A DNA stretch of 35,629 bases, taken from UBA8914 sp034002905 (lineage in GTDB: Bacteria > Pseudomonadota > Alphaproteobacteria > UBA9219). Shown in pieces: positions 16,238-24,921 of the stretch. The translations under genes and the position numbers were made by a program. The stretch covers positions 1-35,629 of the forward strand of contig JAVEZQ010000016.1 of NCBI GenBank assembly GCA_034002905.1. The letters are read 5' to 3'. Positions within the stretch are counted from its first letter, which is position 1, and every line of letters begins with the position of its first letter. Under the pieces are notes generated by a model. It searched no databases. It saw only the letters and a list, made by a program, of their open reading frames with translations, and was not told the DNA's origin.

Positions 16238-18646
16238 ATGAAACTCACCCTATCCTGGTTGAAAGATCATTTAGACACGGATGCGTCGCTTGAAGCGATT
16301 TGCGAAAAGTTGACCGCGCTGGGCCTTGAGGTCGAAGGCGTAGAAAACCGCGCCACGGCGCTCGCCCCCTTCACCGTCGCACAAATTGTGACCGCGGACA
16401 AACACCCGCAAGCCGATCGGCTCAAGGTTTGCACCGTCAATACGGGCGATAAGACGCTGCAAATCGTGTGCGGTGCGCCAAATGCCCGCGCGGGACTTAA
16501 AACCGTTTTGGCCCATGTAGGCGATGTGATCCCCGCCAGCGGCGAAGCGCTGAAGCTTGGCAAGATCCGTGGCGTGGAGTCGCAGGGCATGATGTGCTCG
16601 GGCGCCGAACTGGGCCTGACCTCCGATGCGGCTGGCATTATGGAGCTTGCCGAAGAGGCGCCGGTCGGGGCGAAGTTTCTGGATGTCGTTCCTGTCGGCG
16701 ATCCGGTGATCGAGATTAACCTGACCCCCAATCGCGCCGATTGCGCAGGCGTGCGCGGCATTGCCCGCGATTTGGCCGCCGCCGGTCTGGGCACGCTTAA
16801 GCCGCTCAAGATTGAGGCCCCCAAGGGAACGGAAGCTTGCAACGTTGGCGTGTCGCTGAATTTTCCCGAAGCGCAAAAACATCACTGCCCGCTTTTTGTT
16901 GCACGCACCATTCGCAACATTAAAAATGGCCCCAGCCCCGATTGGCTGCAGCAACGTCTGCGTGCCATTGGTCTGCGTCCGATTTCGATCTTGGTCGATA
17001 TTACCAACTATCTAACCTTTGATGTGGGCCGTCCGCTGCATGTGTTCGACATGCGCAAGGTGAAAGGCAATCTGTGGGTCCGTCCGGCCAAGGGCGGCGA
17101 GACCTTTCAAGCGCTCAACGACAAAAGCTATACGCTTGAAGCCGGGATGACCGCCATCGGCGACGACGCCGGTTTTCTGTCACTCGCAGGTATCGTGGGC
17201 GGTGAAACATCCGGCTGCGAAGACGACACCGGCGATGTGTTGATCGAATCCGCCTATTTCGATCCGTCCCGCACAGCCAAAACAGGCCGCGCCCTAGGCG
17301 TTGTGTCCGATGCACGTTATCGCTTTGAACGCGGCGTTGATCCCGACTTTGTAATCTCTGGGGCCGACATGGCCGCACAGATGATTATCGATCTCTGCGG
17401 CACTGAACAAACCATCGTCAGCGATCGGCTCATTGTTGGAAAGGTGCCGACGGAGCGCAAGATGGTCAGCTATAAACCATCCATGATGGCGTCCTTCATC
17501 GGCGTCGATGTACCAGAGACGAAACAAGAAGAAATCCTGACCACGCTTGGCTTTACGATTGAGAAAGGCGCCGAGGCGTGGAAGGTCACGGCCCCAAGCT
17601 GGCGCGGCGATATTGAAGGCCCCGCCGATATGACCGAGGAAGTCATCCGCGTGCTGGGTTATGACGCTATCCCTGCCATTTCGATGCCACGCGAGGAGAT
17701 CATCACGCGCTGTGGCCTTGATCTAATCGACCAACGCGCAGAAAAAGCCAAACGCGCCCTAGCGGCTCGCGGCCTGATGGAAGCAGTGACATGGTCGTTT
17801 ATGTCATCCGATATCGCGCAACATTTCGGCGAAGTGAAAGACTGCCTGCGCCTAATCAATCCTATCAGCGCCGATCTGGATGTGATGCGCAGCTCAATTA
17901 TCGGTAATCTCGTGATGGCAGCCAAGCGCAATGCCGATCGTGGCTATGCTAATGTCGCGCTGTTTGAGGTTGGCCCCACCTATCGTGACATGAGCGTGGA
18001 GGGACAAGTTCTTTGCGCCACAGCTTTACGCGCCGGACAGACAATACGCCACTGGGCCGACAAAGCCCGTCCCGTCGATGTCTATGACATCAAGGCCGAT
18101 GCGATCGCGGCCCTCACCCTCGCCGGAGCGCCAACATCGTCTTTGCAGGTGGTCGCAGGAGAAGCGCCCAGCTACTATCATCCGGGCCGCTCTGGAGCTT
18201 TACGTCTGGGGCCCGTTTTGCTCGGTTATTTTGGAGAAGTTCATCCGGCGGTTTTGGACGCTTGTGGTGCGGAAGGCCCCATGGTGGCGTGCGAGCTTTA
18301 TCTGGGCAGCATCCCCGCGCCACGCAAGAGCGGCACGGCAAAACCTCTACTCAAGATGGAAAGCCTGCAACCCGTTGCACGCGACTTTGCTTTCCTTATG
18401 GATGAAAAGGTCGAGGCCGACAAGCTGGTCACAGCCATCAAGAAGGCCGAAAAGAAGCTGGTTCAGGAGGTCACAATCTTTGACATCTATCAGGGCAAAG
18501 GCGTTCCCGAAGGCAAGAAGTCCGTCGCGCTGAGCGTTATGCTCCAGCCCACAGACCATACGCTCACGGATGGCGAGATCGAGGCCGTTTCCTCAACAAT
18601 CACGCAGGCGGTTGAAAAAACGGTTGGCGGAACCTTGCGCGGATAA
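16238..18646 (+). CDS. pheT: Phenylalanine-tRNA ligase beta subunit
   Basis: Beta subunit of PheRS, 802 aa, close to the usual bacterial length. In order: N-terminal MKLTLSWLKDHLDT, an OB-fold tRNA-binding domain (about 40-150: VCGAPNARAGLKTVLAHVGD), the B3/B4 editing region (about 210-385, with YLTFDVGRPLHVFDMRKVKG), the B5 domain (about 400-470), the catalytic-like core (LVMAAKRNADRGYANVALFE) and a C-terminal anticodon-binding FDX-ACB domain (LQPVARDFAFLMDEKVEADK). It is co-transcribed with pheS. Nothing is truncated or shifted. Confidence 0.96.
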   Translation: MKLTLSWLKDHLDTDASLEAICEKLTALGLEVEGVENRATALAPFTVAQIVTADKHPQADRLKVCTVNTGDKTLQIVCGAPNARAGLKTVLAHVGDVIPASGEALKLGKIRGVESQGMMCSGAELGLTSDAAGIMELAEEAPVGAKFLDVVPVGDPVIEINLTPNRADCAGVRGIARDLAAAGLGTLKPLKIEAPKGTEACNVGVSLNFPEAQKHHCPLFVARTIRNIKNGPSPDWLQQRLRAIGLRPISILVDITNYLTFDVGRPLHVFDMRKVKGNLWVRPAKGGETFQALNDKSYTLEAGMTAIGDDAGFLSLAGIVGGETSGCEDDTGDVLIESAYFDPSRTAKTGRALGVVSDARYRFERGVDPDFVISGADMAAQMIIDLCGTEQTIVSDRLIVGKVPTERKMVSYKPSMMASFIGVDVPETKQEEILTTLGFTIEKGAEAWKVTAPSWRGDIEGPADMTEEVIRVLGYDAIPAISMPREEIITRCGLDLIDQRAEKAKRALAARGLMEAVTWSFMSSDIAQHFGEVKDCLRLINPISADLDVMRSSIIGNLVMAAKRNADRGYANVALFEVGPTYRDMSVEGQVLCATALRAGQTIRHWADKARPVDVYDIKADAIAALTLAGAPTSSLQVVAGEAPSYYHPGRSGALRLGPVLLGYFGEVHPAVLDACGAEGPMVACELYLGSIPAPRKSGTAKPLLKMESLQPVARDFAFLMDEKVEADKLVTAIKKAEKKLVQEVTIFDIYQGKGVPEGKKSVALSVMLQPTDHTLTDGEIEAVSSTITQAVEKTVGGTLRG

Positions 18647-18752
18647 GGGAGCAGGGAAACCAAAGCCCTACACACAGAATTTTCACGAGGGCGCTCTTTA
18701 TGTTACAATGACGAACGTAAGAATATAATCGTCTATAACAAAGGAGGGCATC

Positions 18753-18995
18753 ATGAAAACACAACGACTCCTTCTTCTTTCCGTTGCAGGCCTTATGCTT
18801 CTATCTGCCTGCGGCACCAAGACGTCTGACCGAGCGCTTAGTGGCGCGGGTATTGGCGCAGGTGTCGGCGCTGTGGGTGGCGCCTTAATGGGAAGCCCCG
18901 CAACCGGAGCCGCCATTGGTGGGGCAACCGGTGCTGCCGCTGGTGCTTTGATTGATGAAAAAGATCTCAATCTGGGAGACCCTGTGTGGCGCTAG
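18753..18995 (+). CDS. Small glycine-zipper lipoprotein
   Basis: An 80-aa predicted lipoprotein: hydrophobic signal (LLLLSVAGLMLLSAC) with lipobox LSAC (Cys20), then a glycine-zipper stretch with GxxxG/GxxxA repeats (about residues 31-66: AGIGAGVGAVGGALMG, TGAAIGGATGAAAGALI). Proteins of this type are outer-membrane-associated lipoproteins of the SlyB/OsmB-like kind, thought to affect envelope stability. AAAGGAGG precedes the ATG. A TATAAT at 18724-18729 sits about 25 bases upstream and may be its -10 box, although the -35 is weak. No partner gene is adjacent. Confidence 0.85.
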   Translation: MKTQRLLLLSVAGLMLLSACGTKTSDRALSGAGIGAGVGAVGGALMGSPATGAAIGGATGAAAGALIDEKDLNLGDPVWR

Positions 18996-19299
18996 GGATG
19001 CTCGTGTTTTAGGGCTCTAACTCATAGGCTTCAAGAGCTGTTCGATCCGTTATCATCTCGCGTATGGAGCTGGCGACGACAATTACGCCGTCCTTCATGA
19101 TTAAACCAGCGCGAGCAAACGACAGCGGCGCGACAGTCGCTGTGGGTGGCGCACCCATCAAAGTTGCTGTTGGGATCGTACTGCTGGTGATGGCCGAGCC
19201 AACAAGCTTATGGCCCAGCGAAAGAATTGGTCATGCCGCAAAGTTTATTTGCGGCATGACCATGTTTCTACATACAGAAAAGCGTTAGGAGAAGGCTCA
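18996..19299. other. Gene-free stretch between convergent genes, with a long perfect hairpin
   Basis: No convincing gene is visible. A perfect 15-base inverted repeat (TGGTCATGCCGCAAA at 19228-19242, loop GTTTA, right arm 19248-19262) is the main structure. Neither side has a proper T-run, so it is not a textbook terminator, but its position between two convergent genes suggests it limits read-through in both directions. A 49-codon minus-strand frame (19009-19158) and a 74-codon plus frame overlap here; neither is supported. Confidence 0.5.
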
Positions 19300-20622
19300 T
19301 CAATCAAAGTTCACGTTGTGATCCCACTGGCCAACTCGACCGCTTCCCCATATGTCTCTGCAAGACGTGCAACTATCGTTTTCTGTGTTTATAGTACAAC
19401 TGGAACAAGACCTCTCTTCATAAGTGCCGATTGTCCGGTTACTCTTGACGTTAGCTTTAAAACATCTGGTCACATAATTCTTTGTTTTACTACAATCGTC
19501 AAAGAAATAGGCGCGACAAACACCATTATAGCACCAGCCCGCTTTCGTAGAGGTCACAGTCCAAACACCCCCACCTACAATACATCGCGTTTCGTTAGCT
19601 ACGTTAACAAGCGCCCCGCTTGAATTACACGTCTTACATGCCGTGGGCGTGCATACAGGAACAACCGTCTTTTGTGCCGAGCAGTTAGCCGTTGTACCGC
19701 CGCTCACTCCCAAACAGCTCCAAGTCCAAGAACCGCTCTCTGAAACAGCAGTTGGATTACCATAGGCGCACAACGTGGTCGTCGCGGGGATACTGGAAAG
19801 AGTTTTTCCATTTGAACTGCCACAAGAACCGTTTATCGGTGGCGCAACAGAATTACAGTTTGCAACAGGCAGGTATGCGCCATTATTTTTGCTTAGAGTA
19901 AAGACGCGAGTCACGACAGGGTTTCCCCAACTAAAGCTTGGTTTTATGCCCTGTGCCGAAAAAACTAGTGTTTGCTGTTCACGAAACTTTGCAAGCACGC
20001 AGTAAGGACCGTTTGACTGCGCGTCCGTTGAGCAATCATTTCGCGTCAAAGTAAACACGAGATACGCATTATTCCTTAAAACAGTCGACGGGGTAACGGT
20101 TGTTTTGGTCGTTATCGGATTGTTCTCATCAACGACAGGTGTGTATCTGACAACAACGACCGGATTGGTCGAATAAAGAGACGCAGGAACATCGAAAAAA
20201 ACCGAGCTAGGAGTCATTCCAGGACACAAAGAAGGCGTTGCCGTATAGGTTCGTGGAGCAACTGCGTATTTTTTCACTACCCCCGGCGTAGGAGCCTCCA
20301 AAAAGGACTTGAATTCGTCGGCGGTTGCTTGTGGTATAAAAATATCGCTGCCGCTAGTATTGCTCACAAATCTCGGGCCGATTGTGGGATAGGTAGAAAC
20401 CGGATAATTGTTAAATAAAACATGGTTTACGCCATTATCCAATCTTATTCCCAGGCTCTTTGCCAAAGTCGGTGCAGGCGTAAGCGACAGCACTCTATAC
20501 TGACACTCCGCCGGTTTGTCTAAGGCGCCCGGAGCGCAGTCGTTGACCTCCCAAGCAGCAAGGGCATCAGATGACTGGGTGATGAAAATCATCAACAAGC
20601 TGGAGAAAAGTATTTTAAGCAA
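19300..20622 (-). CDS. Secreted cysteine-rich hypothetical protein (TTG start)
   Basis: A 440-aa exported protein of unknown function. The start is decided by a strong GGAGGGAG seven bases before a TTG at 20622, which yields a classical signal peptide (LKILFSSLLMIFITQSSDAL, then A-A); longer frames would put 25 charged residues before it. The first about 230 residues form an extracellular-type domain with few motifs. Then a repeat unit familiar from bacterial surface proteins appears (SCGSSNGKTLSS ... LCAYGNP ... WTWSCLGVSGGTTANCSA). The last about 130 residues are Cys-rich (CTPTACKTC, GWCYNGVC, SCSSCTINTENDSCTSC), suggesting several disulfides. Codon use appears more AT-rich than the neighbours, which hints at an accessory or transferred gene. 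Flanking genes are unrelated. Confidence 0.75.
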   Translation of the reverse strand: MLKILFSSLLMIFITQSSDALAAWEVNDCAPGALDKPAECQYRVLSLTPAPTLAKSLGIRLDNGVNHVLFNNYPVSTYPTIGPRFVSNTSGSDIFIPQATADEFKSFLEAPTPGVVKKYAVAPRTYTATPSLCPGMTPSSVFFDVPASLYSTNPVVVVRYTPVVDENNPITTKTTVTPSTVLRNNAYLVFTLTRNDCSTDAQSNGPYCVLAKFREQQTLVFSAQGIKPSFSWGNPVVTRVFTLSKNNGAYLPVANCNSVAPPINGSCGSSNGKTLSSIPATTTLCAYGNPTAVSESGSWTWSCLGVSGGTTANCSAQKTVVPVCTPTACKTCNSSGALVNVANETRCIVGGGVWTVTSTKAGWCYNGVCRAYFFDDCSKTKNYVTRCFKANVKSNRTIGTYEERSCSSCTINTENDSCTSCRDIWGSGRVGQWDHNVNFD

Positions 20623-20893
20623 TTGAAATCTCCCTCCATAAAAAACAAGGCCCAAAACTGACCTTCTTCTATCCTCATCATAAATTCTAGGCTTCAATAT
20701 TTACTTTTCGCTTAATTATTATCTCCCAAAGGCCGTTTTTGGCTTAGAGCCTTGTTATCGCTGTTCTTAACGCGTCCCCGATCCATGGCCGGACCTTTGG
20801 CCCGACGACCGCTCTATAGAAAGAAGTGTCGACGAACGGCATGATCCCCACAGAGAACGCTCACGCCACTCACCTCAAAAGCCCCTCAAAGGA

Positions 20894-21778
20894 TCATGCG
20901 CGCAGCGCCGCTATCCTGTCCTCAAGCGCAGGATGGGATGAGAACAAGCCCAAGAGCTTTCCAGCGCCCGCGATGCCCGAAGCCGCCATATTCTGGGGAA
21001 GCTCCCCCGCACTGATAGACCCGAGCCGCTGCAAGGCTGCAACCATCGGCTGCGGAGAGCCAAGCAGGTTTGCCGCGCCTCTGTCGGCCCTAAACTCGCG
21101 CTGACGTGAAAAATACATCACAATAACACTTGCCAGAATGCCAAAGACCATTTCGCAGACAAAAACTGTAATCATATAGCCAAAGCCACCTGCGCTCTCT
21201 TGCTGTTCGCCTTCCCCGTCAGGTTTACGCATGGCCTGATCTATCGCATAACCCACAACGCGGGCCAGAAAGAAAACAAATGTGTTCACCACGCCCTGAA
21301 TCAAGGTCAAGGTCACCATGTCACCGTTTTGAATATGCGCGACTTCGTGTGCAAGAACGGCCTCGACCTCTTCGCGCGTCATGGACTGCATCAAGCCCGT
21401 TGAAACCGCGACGAGCGAGCTGGACTTGCTCGCACCCGTTGCGAAAGCATTGGCTTCGCCCTCATACATCGCCACTTCCGGCATCGGAAGATTAGCGGCA
21501 CGGGAAAGTCGCGAAACCGTATCGACAAGCCATCGCTCCTCCACCGTGCGCGGTTGTTCAATTACTTTCGCGCCCGTTGACCATTTGGCAATGGGTTTGG
21601 ACATCCACAAAGAAATAAACGCGCCGCCAAAGCCCATAACCCCAGCAAACCCCAGAAGAGATACGAGATCAAGGCCGTTTGCCGTTAGATACCTATCAAC
21701 GCCTAGCAGTCTTGTGACCATGCCCAAAACGAGCATGATGGCAAAGTTGGTGGCAAGAAATAGAATGACGCGTTTCAT
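20894..21778 (-). CDS. htpX: Membrane zinc metalloprotease HtpX
   Basis: Inner-membrane M48 protease of 294 aa that degrades misfolded membrane proteins together with FtsH-type quality control. Two N-terminal membrane helices (about 4-20 and 37-57) are followed by the active site VLAHEVAHIQNGD (His144, Glu145, His148), two further helices (about 155-175, 190-215) and the third zinc ligand region SRQREFRADRGAANL. The family motif NAFATG precedes the active site. Length and order match HtpX of Proteobacteria. The ExoD gene lies 52 bases upstream on the same strand. Confidence 0.95.
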   Translation of the reverse strand: MKRVILFLATNFAIMLVLGMVTRLLGVDRYLTANGLDLVSLLGFAGVMGFGGAFISLWMSKPIAKWSTGAKVIEQPRTVEERWLVDTVSRLSRAANLPMPEVAMYEGEANAFATGASKSSSLVAVSTGLMQSMTREEVEAVLAHEVAHIQNGDMVTLTLIQGVVNTFVFFLARVVGYAIDQAMRKPDGEGEQQESAGGFGYMITVFVCEMVFGILASVIVMYFSRQREFRADRGAANLLGSPQPMVAALQRLGSISAGELPQNMAASGIAGAGKLLGLFSSHPALEDRIAALRA

Positions 21779-21830
21779 TGTTTTCCTCGTTCCTCGTTAA
21801 GCTTTCTTTGTGATTGGTTATAAACAGACC

Positions 21831-22463
21831 CTACCCGAACATGTGTCCATACGCCTTTATCATTCCATAAAGGATTGTCGATCCGACCAGCAAATTGAAA
21901 AATAGGCCGCCAACGCCAAGAAACAGACCGCCGATCACAAAATAACCGTCGCGCTCGATCAACCCTAGCGCCAACAGAGCGATAGGAATGGCAAGAACAA
22001 GGTTGCCCAAGGGAACGGGCAATACCATCACAAACGCCAGAATCGAAATCGCAAGACCGATCAAACGAACCGCCCCGCCGCGGGTCAGGAAAAGCAGGCG
22101 CGGATGGATGAGTCGGTGAAACCATCCATAACGCTGGTCCACTTGATCGCAGAAAAATAACATTTCTTCTTTTTTAATCCCTCGCTCACGCAAAAAGCGG
22201 GGAATCCACGGCCTCTCAAACCCCAAAGCCAACTGTAGCCCCGCCAGACCCAAGGGAAAGCCAAAGATAACGGAGAGCAACGGCAATGGCAGCGGGATCA
22301 GATTAGGTAAATTGAGAGTCAGAAGCATAAAACCGAAGCTACGGCGGCCAAGCCCCTTGGAAAAAGCGTCGATGCTGATCTTGTCCCCTTCTACAGCCTT
22401 CGCCACATCGCGGAAGGCATCGATAACCGACTTTGGCTTTTCACCGTTTAATCTTGGACGCAT
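21831..22463 (-). CDS. ExoD family membrane protein
   Basis: A 210-aa membrane protein of the ExoD family, named from Rhizobium exoD, where mutants are affected in exopolysaccharide production and alkali tolerance. Visible features are the cytoplasmic N-terminus with ISIDAFSKGLGRRSFGFMLL, the Pro-Leu-rich membrane entry LPNLIPLPLPLLSVIFGFPL, a second amphipathic segment and two or three C-terminal helices (LIGLAISILAFVMVLPVPLG, LVLAIPIALLALGLIERDGY). The molecular role is not known. It sits between htpX and the Ca/Na antiporter, all on the minus strand. Confidence 0.88.
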   Translation of the reverse strand: MRPRLNGEKPKSVIDAFRDVAKAVEGDKISIDAFSKGLGRRSFGFMLLTLNLPNLIPLPLPLLSVIFGFPLGLAGLQLALGFERPWIPRFLRERGIKKEEMLFFCDQVDQRYGWFHRLIHPRLLFLTRGGAVRLIGLAISILAFVMVLPVPLGNLVLAIPIALLALGLIERDGYFVIGGLFLGVGGLFFNLLVGSTILYGMIKAYGHMFG

Positions 22464-22543
22464 GGAACCCCTCCTTTAATCAAAGAGACAAAGCCCCTGT
22501 TGGAACAACAAGCTGTCATCACGATCTTGTGCCGACCTTCATC

Positions 22544-23494
22544 TTATCTGCCACAATACAGCCATGCCGTATAAGCTGTATATGCCGCAAGCATTACGAT
22601 ACCACTTGCGCGCCGGATCGCCCAGCCACGCAGCAAATAGATCGAAAACAGCAACGTCACCCCTAACATGATCCAGATGTCATACGCAGCGATTTTATCA
22701 GAAATCTGTATAGGCGTGATCATCGCCGTTATCCCAAGGATAGACAAGATGTTGAAAATATTGCTGCCCAAAATATTACCAATAATCACATCATTGTGGC
22801 GACGATATGCTGCGACAATAGCCGTGACCAACTCAGGAAGAGATGTTCCAACAGCAACGATCGTTAGACCGATAACCGCCTCTGAAATATTGAAACTACG
22901 TGCGATCGAAACAGCCCCTTCGACCAATACATGGGCACCGCCCATCAGCAGAACAAGTCCCGCCAGACTGTAAAGCGCCGCCTTGAGCCGCCCAAGCTCC
23001 GGCTTGCCTTCTATATCTTCCTCAATATGCTGTATCGTCTCTTGTCCGTTTTTGCTGTCTTGGACATAAGACCAAGAAATATAAGCAACAACCATCAAAA
23101 ACAAGATAAGCCCCGATATAAAGCCGATTTGCCCGAAAAGAGCGAGTGCGCACAAAATCAGGCTTGAGCCCAACGCAACCAACGCATCTCGCCTCACCGC
23201 CTTTCTCTCGATTAAAAGGGGCGTCATAATCGAAGCAACGCCAATAATTAGAAGTATGTTTGCTATATTGCTCCCGAGGACATTTCCAACAGAAATATCG
23301 GACGATCCGCGCAACGCCGCGCCCACCGAGACCGTTAGCTCTGGCATGGATGTGCCAAAGCCGACAACAACGGCGCTGACCAACAGGCTGGAAAGCCCAT
23401 AGTTTCGGGCCAACGCGACTGCCCCCTTAATCAAAGCCTCGCCGCCGACAAACAATAGCGCGAGACCACCAAATACCATCAATAGATCTGTCAT
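22544..23494 (-). CDS. Calcium/sodium antiporter (CaCA family, YrbG-like)
   Basis: A 316-aa inner-membrane cation exchanger with about ten helices and the two inverted alpha repeats of the CaCA family: repeat 1 has GFGTSMPELTVSVGAAL and GSNIANILLIIG, repeat 2 has AVGTSLPELVTAIVAA and GSNIFNILSILG. The two acidic residues in the S-M/L-P-E motifs are the ion ligands. A loop of about 40 residues with EEDIEG separates the halves. The start at MTDLLMVFGG (23494), after GGGAAAG, is preferred over an ATG seven codons upstream. The hairpin at 23517-23550 separates it from the upstream gene. Confidence 0.92.
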   Translation of the reverse strand: MTDLLMVFGGLALLFVGGEALIKGAVALARNYGLSSLLVSAVVVGFGTSMPELTVSVGAALRGSSDISVGNVLGSNIANILLIIGVASIMTPLLIERKAVRRDALVALGSSLILCALALFGQIGFISGLILFLMVVAYISWSYVQDSKNGQETIQHIEEDIEGKPELGRLKAALYSLAGLVLLMGGAHVLVEGAVSIARSFNISEAVIGLTIVAVGTSLPELVTAIVAAYRRHNDVIIGNILGSNIFNILSILGITAMITPIQISDKIAAYDIWIMLGVTLLFSIYLLRGWAIRRASGIVMLAAYTAYTAWLYCGR

Positions 23495-23516
23495 GTTCTT
23501 TCCCGTTATAGCCAAA

Positions 23517-23550
23517 CACCGTAAAAAGCCGTTACCAGCTTTTTACGGTG
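23517..23550. terminator. Hairpin between the zinc-ribbon-like gene and the antiporter gene
   Basis: A perfect 13-base inverted repeat (CACCGTAAAAAGC at 23517-23529, GCTTTTTACGGTG at 23538-23550) with an 8-base loop. It lies 11 bases past the end of the upstream minus-strand gene. The downstream T-run on that strand is short, so it may be a weak terminator or attenuator ahead of the antiporter gene. Confidence 0.55.
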
Positions 23551-23561
23551 CCTTTTCCTTC

Positions 23562-23888
23562 CTAGAAATCAAAAAGGTCCATGATACGCGAGGCCTTGCT
23601 TTCTTTCTTATAGTGCTTGCCGGAGCCATAGTAACCTCTTTCTTTATAACGATGATAATCGTCATCGTCCCTTTTGTATCTGTCTTCCTGATGATATCTT
23701 CGCTCTTCCTGCACTCGGTCAGGGGGTGGCCTGTTGTCTGCTTCCTCTTGCAAAAGGGCGAGTATTTTTTCAAGCTCTCCTTTGTCCAGCCAGATTCCCC
23801 CCGAGGTCGGGCAAACATCAATCTCTATGCCATAGCGGTGAATTTGACGCATCGGAGACCCGTCAATCGGTGATGTAAGTAAAGGCAT
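23562..23888 (-). CDS. zf-TFIIB (COG3809-like) domain protein with lost first Cys pair
   Basis: A 108-aa protein whose first 45 residues match the bacterial zf-TFIIB domain: a short strand pair, then EIDVCPTSGGIWLDKGELEK, the family hallmark (CPxCGGIWLDxGELE). The second Cys of that motif is Ser, and the N-terminal CPxC knuckle is gone (SPIDGSPM in its place), so zinc binding is doubtful. The rest is highly charged with many Tyr, Arg, Asp and Lys residues and probably disordered. The start MPLLTSPIDG (23888) is fixed by AAGGAGGAG; an ATG-type start eight codons upstream is less likely. Function unknown. Confidence 0.75.
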   Translation of the reverse strand: MPLLTSPIDGSPMRQIHRYGIEIDVCPTSGGIWLDKGELEKILALLQEEADNRPPPDRVQEERRYHQEDRYKRDDDDYHRYKERGYYGSGKHYKKESKASRIMDLFDF

Positions 23889-24225
23889 GTCTATTCTCCT
23901 CCTTGGTGTCAAAAGTTTCTGTTTGATCGGGAGGTTTTCGGTATAGGTTTTTTAAAGAAAATCAAACCAACACCGGAAAAAACATTTCCCGATGCGGTCC
24001 GACATCACGATAAGGAAGATTAATACCCTTATCGCCAGAGGGGCCCGGCCCGCTATTCGTAGATATAATAGTAATCACTTTATGGCAAAGATCAAGGGCT
24101 CCTAAGCAAAATATTTTCGGCTTGTTATGCCTTACCTTCATGAATATTCTTGGCCGCCGATAAGATATATGGCCTTTTTGTGATGTTTTTGCGCCCTGTT
24201 TCTTTCTCCTTTACACGGATTCACC
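23889..24225. other. Intergenic region between divergent genes
   Basis: No gene is visible. A TATAAT at 24064-24069 could be a -10 box for the plus-strand kinase-like gene, but no good -35 is found 16-18 bases upstream (GC-rich GGGCCC lies there), and the gene has no clear ribosome site. Nothing else stands out. Confidence 0.4.
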
Positions 24226-24915
24226 ATGCCCTTTCTCTACCCTCCTTATAATTTTCCTGACGTCATTCTTGTCATCGGAACAGATGCCTCAGGCAAAGAT
24301 CATGTTACAAACATCCTAGAGAACATGATCCGTGAGGCTGGCGGCGAAGTTGAAAAACGAAAACGTTTTTTCTGCGGCGCTACGACAAAGGAAGCCTACA
24401 GCACCAACAAAGGCTTTCTGGACCGTGCACAGGAAGCCCTTTTTCTGGCTTTTTATCCTTTCGTGGGCAGGCTCATGCCCCTGATCTTTTCTTTGTGGAC
24501 GCGGCGGGATGCAATCCGCTTTCGCGGTCCGCGCAAAAAGCTTATTGTTGTCGGCCACAACGGCCTCAGAGCACTGGCTTTTTACTGGGCACGTCAGACA
24601 ACACCTAGGGGGGAGTTGCTCGTTTCCGACTCTCTGCGTCACACTTTCTCTTTAGTCAAAGAAAAGACTGGCGCTCATGTCCTTGTGCTAGATGTCGATC
24701 ACTCTGTCCGTCAACAACGCATTAATGCACGGGTTGAAAAAGGACTGGCCGATCGTTTTGACCTTTATATGCTCGGAAATCCTGAACGTAGCGAGGCCAT
24801 CGAAGCGTGCCTTGTCAAAGGCGCGCAGGAGCTTTTGGACGCAAAACTCCTAATCAACAACGATCTGACAGATGAAGACTTGCGGGATCGTCTTCGATAT
24901 CTTCTTTGCACGTAG
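24226..24915 (+). CDS. P-loop nucleotide kinase-like protein
   Basis: A 229-aa protein with an N-terminal Walker A of the GxDxxGKD type (VIGTDASGKDH, residues about 16-26), the form found in thymidylate kinase and related phosphotransferases. Later segments include a possible Walker B-like strand (HVLVLDVDHS, about 150-159) followed by a lid-like basic stretch (VRQQRINARVEKGLADRF) as in nucleotide kinases. It is not a standard Tmk: the DRY/H region is absent, and a hydrophobic stretch (LFLAFYPFVGRLMPLIFSLW, about 71-90) interrupts the core. The substrate may be a nucleotide or another small molecule, possibly a lipid-linked sugar given the hydrophobic segment. It ends six bases before the convergent MgtC gene. 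Confidence 0.65.
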   Translation: MPFLYPPYNFPDVILVIGTDASGKDHVTNILENMIREAGGEVEKRKRFFCGATTKEAYSTNKGFLDRAQEALFLAFYPFVGRLMPLIFSLWTRRDAIRFRGPRKKLIVVGHNGLRALAFYWARQTTPRGELLVSDSLRHTFSLVKEKTGAHVLVLDVDHSVRQQRINARVEKGLADRFDLYMLGNPERSEAIEACLVKGAQELLDAKLLINNDLTDEDLRDRLRYLLCT

Positions 24916-24921
24916 GAACCT

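Noticed and set aside
19009..19158. 49-codon minus-strand frame ending in a protein-like stretch (GLIMKDGVIVVASSIREM)
   Set aside because: No ribosome site and no family match, and it competes with a plus-strand frame over the same bases. It could be a relic, but the evidence is too thin.
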